From positions 1,319,501 to 1,383,500 of the forward strand of contig NC_059400.1 in the NCBI RefSeq assembly GCF_905220565.1: a DNA stretch of 64,000 nt, written 5' to 3'. The stretch is from Melitaea cinxia. Lineage: Eukaryota > Arthropoda > Insecta > Lepidoptera > Nymphalidae. The notes below the pieces were generated by a model, which saw only the letters and a list, made by a program, of their open reading frames with translations, was not told the DNA's origin and searched no databases. The position numbers and the translations under genes were made by a program. This document shows positions 58,601 to 64,000 of this stretch, one piece after another (positions within the stretch are counted from its first letter, which is position 1; each line of letters opens with the position of its first letter).

Positions 58601-60520
58601 CACCTGAAGTTATCGATGTATTATTAGATAGTGAAATAATTCGGTGCTTCTATTCGAGTGGTATAACGCAAGTCTGGGCGTAATAACACGGCGCGGTAAT
58701 AACGGGCCACGTGCGGGTTCGATGCCCGTCGGATATCTCGATGAGGTTTTGAGAGCTCTAAGGCTGATTCCAAGTTTTTGTTATAAACGTTGTATGAACT
58801 TTTAATTTCTGGTAGTTAATTGACTATTCTTCAACATAAAGAAGAAAAACTTTAAAAAAAAGATTGCAAATATATTTTGTGACCAAATAATACGTCCTTT
58901 CGTCAATTGTAGGACCATCCCATAACTTTAAGAAGTAAATAATTAAATATTTATAGAATAACAGAGAACTGAGAAAGTTATAACAACTAAAAATCAAAGT
59001 GAAATATAAAGTGTATGGATTCATCTTAAAATTACACGAACTTACACGAAATCAGTCCACCCAGTCAAAATTTCTGAGGTAACATACATAAAAAAGTAAA
59101 ATTTTATTGATATCTATACAAACGAATTTAGAACAAACAATAAATTTATAACTTCCTCTTTTTTTGTAAGTCGGTTAAAAATATGTCTATACCTTGCAGT
59201 GGAATGTTACCGGCTGAATCAAACAATCGTCAATCAAATAAAAAAAAATTGCATTTGCCAAGATTAAAGCAAAAAAAAGATATTCTATATAATCTACTTT
59301 ATTTATTAATATTATCTATTTATGTTTTAATATACCCAGCACCCGTTTGTGTTCGTCCTAAGAACATAATTTTCGCGTAGGTTTTTGTCTGATTCAATCT
59401 CTACACAATTAACTTCAGCGCAGACACACTGCCTCTTGAGCTTTCAAATTGCTTTGGCGTTGCTTTCATATCGCTTCATGATCGTTGAACCGCACCTCAT
59501 TGGAGATCCGATAACAGTTTGAAAGCTATACCATATGTAGTAATTTTTAACCGACTCCCAAAAATTAGGAGGTTCTTATTTCAAATACATTTTTTTATGT
59601 ATGTTACCTCAGAACCTTTTACTAGGTGGACCGATTTTGATGATTCCTTTGTTAATCGACAGGTGGTGCTTGTCACGTGAAGCCCATTTTTAGTAACCTT
59701 TGATAACGCGTATTTACTATTACTGAATTTGAGTTGATTTCACGTATCAAGCATAATACCTACCATGTGTATTCAACGTAATTACATGTATTTATTTTTT
59801 TACTTTTTAACCGACTTCAAAAAAAGGAGGAGGTTACTCAATTCGACCGTATATATTTTTTTTATGTATGTTCGGAGATAACTTCTTCGTTTATAAACCG
59901 ATTTTGATATTTCTTTTTTTGTTGGAAAGGAGATATTCATAGTTTGGTACCATGATAAGGAAACCAGGATCTGATGATGGGGTCCCAGAGAAATCGAGGG
60001 AAACTTTCAAAAATCGTAAGGGTGACTTAGTACATTTAATCATGTTTTCATTAAGTACTATAAAGCACTACTATTTAATAAAGGTCTGGAGTCGATCTGA
60101 TGATGGAGAAGAAAGATAGTCGAGGGAACTCTTCAACAATTTATAGCAATTACCTTATTTTTGAACTTAATTCGTTTCTATTTCTTTCATGACACATTAA
60201 TATGTAAAGACGCTATTCTTATAAAAATATAAATTAATTAATTGTATGTTTATTACATATTGTATGTTACTGCTAATCGCTTTTAACGATAACCTACCTA
60301 CGACAGTAGGCTCGAGGTCCACGAACACGGCTCTAGGGACGTGCTTCCCAGCGCCAGTTTCGCTGAAGAAGGTATTAAAGGAATCGTCTCCGCCTCCCAA
60401 GGTTTTGTCGGAGGGCATCTGGCCATCAGGCTGGATGCCGTGCTCCAGGCAGTATAGCTCCCAGCAGGCATTTCCGATCTGGACTCCGGCTTGGCCGATG
60501 TGGACTGAGATACATTCCCT
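49687..60520 (-). CDS. alphaTub: Alpha-tubulin, residues 2-450, nine coding exons
   Basis: Microtubule subunit that pairs with beta-tubulin and binds GTP at the non-exchangeable site. Exons in transcription order: 60298-60520, 54404-54576, 53627-53755, 53080-53250, 52395-52598, 51010-51065, 50731-50827, 50225-50337, 49687-49870; all are GT-AG and the phases agree. Seen: RECISVHIGQAG at the N-terminus, K40 in PSDKTLGGG, the GTP-binding GGGTGSG (about 142-148), catalytic E254 in DLTEFQ, and a C-terminal Y encoded directly. The protein is 450 aa if the missing first exon supplies only Met. Insect alpha-tubulin genes commonly have an intron right after the ATG, which fits the acceptor before AGG GAA at 60520. 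The body is almost canonical but the tail, DSTEGELDEENEY, is less acidic and less glycine-rich than the usual GEGEEY type. Intron 2 (54577-60297) is 5.7 kb. Confidence 0.97.
50371..50562 (-). repeat. Family B copy in an alpha-tubulin intron
   Basis: From AAGATCACAGC to GCCGACCTAGTGAC followed by an A-run. The GTAGGGCACAGCAGG end is absent. Confidence 0.83.
51450..51487 (+). repeat. SINE tail remnant in alpha-tubulin intron
   Basis: AGTAGTGGGATATTACAGG followed by CTGAAGCGAAG is the extreme 3' end of the Metulj-like SINE, only about 38 bp long. Confidence 0.55.
51687..51706. repeat. AC microsatellite
   Basis: Ten uninterrupted AC units, followed by AGAC, in an alpha-tubulin intron. Confidence 0.95.
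52118..52385 (+). mobile_element. tRNA-derived SINE, HaSE-like, beside an alpha-tubulin splice site
   Basis: The head GCCCGTTGGCGCAG (A box region) and GGTTCGATTGCC (B box) is followed by CTGGGTGTAATAC, a body with CATAACACAAGC, GTGTGTATTGTG and an ATTT/ATT-rich tail. This is the structure of common lepidopteran SINEs. The tail ends about 8 bp from the donor of alpha-tubulin exon 52395-52598, on the opposite strand. Confidence 0.78.
54101..54371 (-). repeat. Family B copy in an alpha-tubulin intron, full-length
   Basis: From AACTGAGGTAGGGCACAGCAG to GTTTGCCGACC, with all internal blocks present. It ends about 33 bp from the next exon (54404). Confidence 0.85.
55125..55285 (+). pseudogene. 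LINE reverse transcriptase C-terminal fragment
   Basis: IPQSASNYTQNSFFIRAAKS, then LNSVVASTSIFNTSFQNYFD and EHLI, followed by a stop, resembles the last residues of Jockey/CR1-like LINE proteins. A 3' tail with AATAAAAATAAA follows at about 55438. Confidence 0.5.
55965..56035 (-). repeat. tRNA-like remnant
   Basis: The minus strand has AATGGTATTATTAGTCG and GGTTGCGGGTTCGATTCCCA, a B-box arm with degenerate upstream part. It is probably a decayed SINE head; it does not fold as a full tRNA by eye. Confidence 0.45.
57000..57125 (-). mobile_element. Truncated copy of the Metulj-like SINE (3' half)
   Basis: Carries the tail CAGCAGTGGGATGTTACCAGC and the part with CTACACGGAGAAAGAGG in the same order as the copy at 15305, then diverges after about 125 bp. 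It lies in alpha-tubulin intron 2. Confidence 0.7.
57248..57396 (+). repeat. Family B fragment with a 24-C run
   Basis: Starts CTAGGTCAGCAAACAAGCG, reaches CCCTATCCCCAATT, then 24 consecutive C at 57355-57378, and ends after GTAGCTTTGGTCACC. Confidence 0.83.
58640..58725 (+). repeat. tRNA-like remnant
   Basis: GTGCGGGTTCGATGCCCGTC preserves a B-box arm and the upstream TGGTATAACGCAAG is A-box-like. Other tRNA arms do not pair by eye. A decayed SINE head is likely. Confidence 0.4.
59040..59180 (-). repeat. 'ACCGACTTC' repeat family, terminal piece
   Basis: Contains TCAGTCCACCCAGTCAAAAT, AGGTAACATACATAAAAA and AACTTCCTCTTTTTTTGTAAGTCGGTTAAAAA. Only one end of the family is present. Confidence 0.65.
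59548..60105 (+). repeat. 'ACCGACTTC' repeat family, two adjoining copies
   Basis: TTTTTAACCGACTCCC at 59547 and TTTTTAACCGACTTC at 59805 mark two starts. The second runs into GGTACCATGATAAGGAAACC and GGGGTCCCAGAGAAATCG, shared in inverted form with 43105-43185. Confidence 0.68.
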
Positions 60521-61019
60521 CTATAAAAAAAAATTTAGTGATTGAATTTTGGTTCTTTTTACATTTTTCACGAATATATAATTAGATATTAATTGTATGA
60601 AGACAAATACGGAATATATCGTAGTTTTAAGATAGCATCATTATTGTCAAATCTCGTAAGAAATACAGTTCAACATAAGTAGAGAGGTTCTTCAAAAGTA
60701 TGAATATTGTAAAGTAATTACAATTTAATGTAATTAAATGCTTTTTTATTAATTGGTTTGCACCAGGCCAGTCAATTAATTATCATAAATGTCTGGTCAG
60801 ATCATATGTCATTGCATACTCATTGAATTGCCGACTCAAAAAATATATCAACACTAGAGTATATATAACATTAAGAGAAAACAATAGAATCACAGCTTCA
60901 CAGTAAAAAATAAAAGGTTTTTTTTTTAGAAAGGCTAGCTAGCACAGTAGCGAAAAGATTTATTCTTAATCTATACAAATAAATAAAATTGGAGTGTCTG
61001 TTTGTAATATTAAAATAAC

Positions 61020-61215
61020 CGCTTTTTACTAAATGCATATGGATGCATACACGATACATAATTATACCAAAATAACATTTTTTACAATTTTTGTCTGTCT
61101 TTCTGTCTGTATGTTTGTTTTGGCTAATCTCTGAAACGCCAAACATAAGTCCGCCAGTTGTACTACATAATCTGTAATTATCTTTAAGCTTTATTTATAT
61201 TGTATTTATGGTGTT
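61020..61215 (+). repeat. LINE-type 3' region
   Basis: Shares ACTAAATGCATATGGATG and the TCTGTCTGTATGTTTG run with 27300-27400, then continues as ATAAGTCCGCCAGTTGTACT, the tail seen at 30330. Confidence 0.55.
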
Positions 61216-64000
61216 ATACAAATAGCTAACACAACCACGTATCCTTTATATAGTTTATATGGATATGCACTCACAATTTTGAAATACAAGCCTAATAATA
61301 AAGAAAATCACCAACGATTGTAGTTCCGTTACCATACTAAAGATTTATAAAGCGACAAATAAAGAATGTTTGAAGGCTTTTTTGTTGTATTAATGATTAC
61401 AAAGAGTTCATTTCCCCCAATTCAAAGCAGACGCGTAATTAGTGTTATTGAAAGGAATTTACGATTCACTATCGAGCTACTGTGACAAGTCACGTACTTT
61501 TTTCAGGCTTTCGTGTAAATAGAAGCATAAATTATTAATTATAGCTTGGTATTCATGTTTTTGACAAATTAGTTTGTTAACTTCGTATAAAAATGTTCTA
61601 ATTTTTTTTTGGTCTATTAATTTTACTTTCATAAAGACCGAAAGTTTGAAAGTGTTTAATGAAATTTTTAACAAAACAACCCTTATAGTAGTACACTTTC
61701 TACAATATCTACTCGTTATGAAATTTTATTTCAAAAGAATATCTCAGAAAAAATAATATACCTACTGAGCGACTGGATTTAAGTTTAGCGTCATTGTGTA
61801 AAATTAGTCTTGGAACTTTACGACTGTCTGAAAATGAGTCAATGTTAGGTAAGGGTCTCATTTGCTACTAGGAGGAACTTTATGGAGGTCTTAGAAACGT
61901 CCAAGGCGAGGTTATTTTGTAACTACTTTTTCTATAAACTTAGACTTTTTGTTTACTTAATATTGATTTGAAAGATTAACGTTTTGAATCAAACAATGCT
62001 TTATAGTCCAAGATATTAAGTTCTCAAGCTCACAACAATGCACAAGCTATGTTAACCGTTCATCATCAGTCAGAGTTATGCTTGTATAGTTATCCGAGAA
62101 ACACTAGGTTGGCACAAGAATTTTCATTCTATCATTTTATATTACCAGAATACTTACATTATACATTACAGAAAGTTTTGTACTTATACAATGAGACAAA
62201 AAAGGGACATTAGTATTTAAAATCCATTAAATAATTAAGGGCATGTAGTGCGTGACATCATGACACGGCGACAAGCTGAAATTGGGCGATTCAGGAGAGT
62301 TCAGTAACCTCGTCTGTGATCATTAGTCGTTCGTTTTTTACCTGAAACTTGCTATTTATGTAAATAGCTGATCGAATGATAGCGGTGACAAAGTTACGTC
62401 TATTACAATGTAATTTGAAAGTAAGAGATGGAATTATTTGGATTTTTTGTAGTCCAAAGGGGATTTTTGTATTTTTATTTCATTAAATTACTTTTATATA
62501 TTTTTTTAAATTTAAAAAGGAGGTGAACAAACAGTTCTGAGATAACCCATTGTAAGATACTCGTATACATGTTAAAATTTTTAATTTATTTTATAAAAAT
62601 AGGCTAAAGAGTAAGAGACCTAGTGCCTCATCTTTTTTCATTAATTGTTAAAACTTTTACATATACAAATACAATATTAAAGAAAGCAGTGTGCTCCCGC
62701 GTAGCATGGTTATTAAATAAAAATACCCCTAATTGATGACATAAATCGTTTCATTGCTTCAGAATCTCGTACTAAGCTCCTTATGCATAGTAATCCTAAT
62801 CCCGAACCAAACGATTAATGCGTGTATTCACAACGCACGAACTGCTTTCGACACGCTTCAGTTATTTGTAGTAACATAATGTATCAATGTCACAAGCTAC
62901 AATTTCCTTCAACATACAACCCTTACGTTTTTATGAAAGCTATACAAACTTCTTGGTATAATAAGTCTAAAGATTTTATTTTTTTATTTGAATGAACAGA
63001 AACATGAAGTACTGGTCTGTTTTAAAAATACTATTTTGAATTAGGAAAGCAGTTTAATAAGGAATGTTTTAAGTTTTTAAAACATCACACTACTACATAA
63101 TTATAAGGACAGAACTTAATAATTTTAGTCGCGAAACTAACACCGAAAATAACTTTTAGAATGCACATCAATACAATTTATTTCCCTAAAGAATGATTCA
63201 AAGTTATATGTTAAATTACAAGCTCCCAGTAAATGTTAGTCATGCTCCTTCTGTTTAATCTGTAGCCTAGTATAACAGTCTGATTCATAAAAATCGTCGA
63301 TTAATGACTGTTTCAAGTAAGTAAAATACAACATTATAGAGAAAAAAATTAACACTAGTATAATATTGCATTATACACTAGTCTTGTCTACGGTTTTCTT
63401 TGCGTGGAAATTGAAAATGTGGAATGTGAAAATTGTGGTGAGTAACGAAAATTCCTCCGTCATAATTTTCGTTTTATAATAGTAAGACAGAATTAGAGTA
63501 ACAAAAGTAATAGTAAAGTAATATTTCGCATGAAATGAAGTAATAAATTAATTTTCACGAGTCTTTCGTGTTAGTTAAATGATTTCAGACATTATTCCTT
63601 GTATTTGTGCGGTATAGAACAGACTAAATGAAATGTTCCGCTATGATATGCCCTCTGATAATTTGAATACGATATTTGATGAGTTCGATGCACGCATATC
63701 GTTCGTGTTTCATTTTCTTCGAGAATTGTTTTAACAGATTTTTAGTCGTATATATTACAAATATATATATTACTAATTTTATTATCTATTGTTTAAAATC
63801 ATTTGCAATATAATAAGGGACGTTATTTGATGTTGGTTTTATCTACGAAAGTTGTAAACCCTTCCAACTTTAAACATGACAGTGGAGCGTACTTTAAAAA
63901 AATATAAAAATGTTATTTTGATAAATTGCTTCCTTTGGTTTTAAATTGCAAAATAAATTGTAATTAATTTCAAGATACCATATTAGTTATTAATCAAGTT
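61216..64000. other. Right end, presumed alpha-tubulin 5' intron
   Basis: AT-rich. The expected first exon (5'UTR plus ATG with a donor) was searched for as CAT preceded by AC on the plus strand. No convincing site was found. Confidence 0.45.

Noticed and set aside
61331..61335. Possible alpha-tubulin first exon (ATG|GTAACG on the minus strand)
   Set aside because: The donor is weak, the context before the ATG is not distinctive, and no promoter signal was seen upstream. The real exon is probably outside the window.

Overview
The window is nuclear DNA from a moth or butterfly. It is AT-rich, protein genes are split into small exons by large introns, and the rest is packed with transposon debris of lepidopteran type: tRNA-derived SINEs, LINE tails ending in a 'ggtgtacaataaagt'-like 3' end, nonautonomous hAT, pogo and TTAA-flanked elements. 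One SINE (15305-15645) resembles the Metulj family as I remember it from Heliconius, so a butterfly is more likely than a moth. No bacterial-style genes, CRISPR arrays, rRNA or convincing functional tRNA genes were seen.

Three conserved genes are supported. (1) Moesin (ERM family), minus strand. Only the 5' part is present: two alternative first coding exons (34054-34065, MPKS; 21154-21174, MVAGGKQ) and the first shared FERM exon (10785-10964). The rest must lie left of position 1 or be too short to recognise in 1-10784. The intron behind the distal start is about 23 kb and full of mobile elements. (2) A ZDHHC6-type palmitoyltransferase, plus strand, complete: 8 coding exons from 36511 to 45036, 381 aa. 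(3) An alpha-tubulin, minus strand, nine coding exons from 60520 down to 49687, giving residues 2-450. The exon carrying only the start codon was not found and is probably beyond the right edge.

Layout: 1-10784, moesin intron or 3' side with repeats; 10785-34117, moesin 5' part, whose intron holds a pogo-like element (17810-19134) and a nested block of TTAA-flanked, hAT and LINE pieces (21965-27970); 34118-36510, interval between divergent moesin and ZDHHC6; 36511-45036, ZDHHC6 with a hAT element, a long 'ACCGACTTC' repeat and a GC-rich minisatellite in its introns; 45037-49686, repeats including a 1.8-kb TTAA-flanked element; 49687-60520, alpha-tubulin; 60521-64000, AT-rich with little recognisable.

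The three genes are functionally separate: membrane-actin linker, ER palmitoyltransferase, microtubule subunit. The most unusual structure is in ZDHHC6. The end of exon 7 with its 5' splice site has been amplified into a minisatellite of 14 units with a 62/63-bp period, 13 of which keep an intact GT donor. The end of exon 5 with its donor is independently duplicated as an 87-bp tandem repeat. In both cases the first copy must be used, because a stop codon in frame follows immediately if a later donor is chosen. A second notable result is an internal moesin promoter with an initiator and a correctly spaced DPE upstream of the MVAGGKQ exon.
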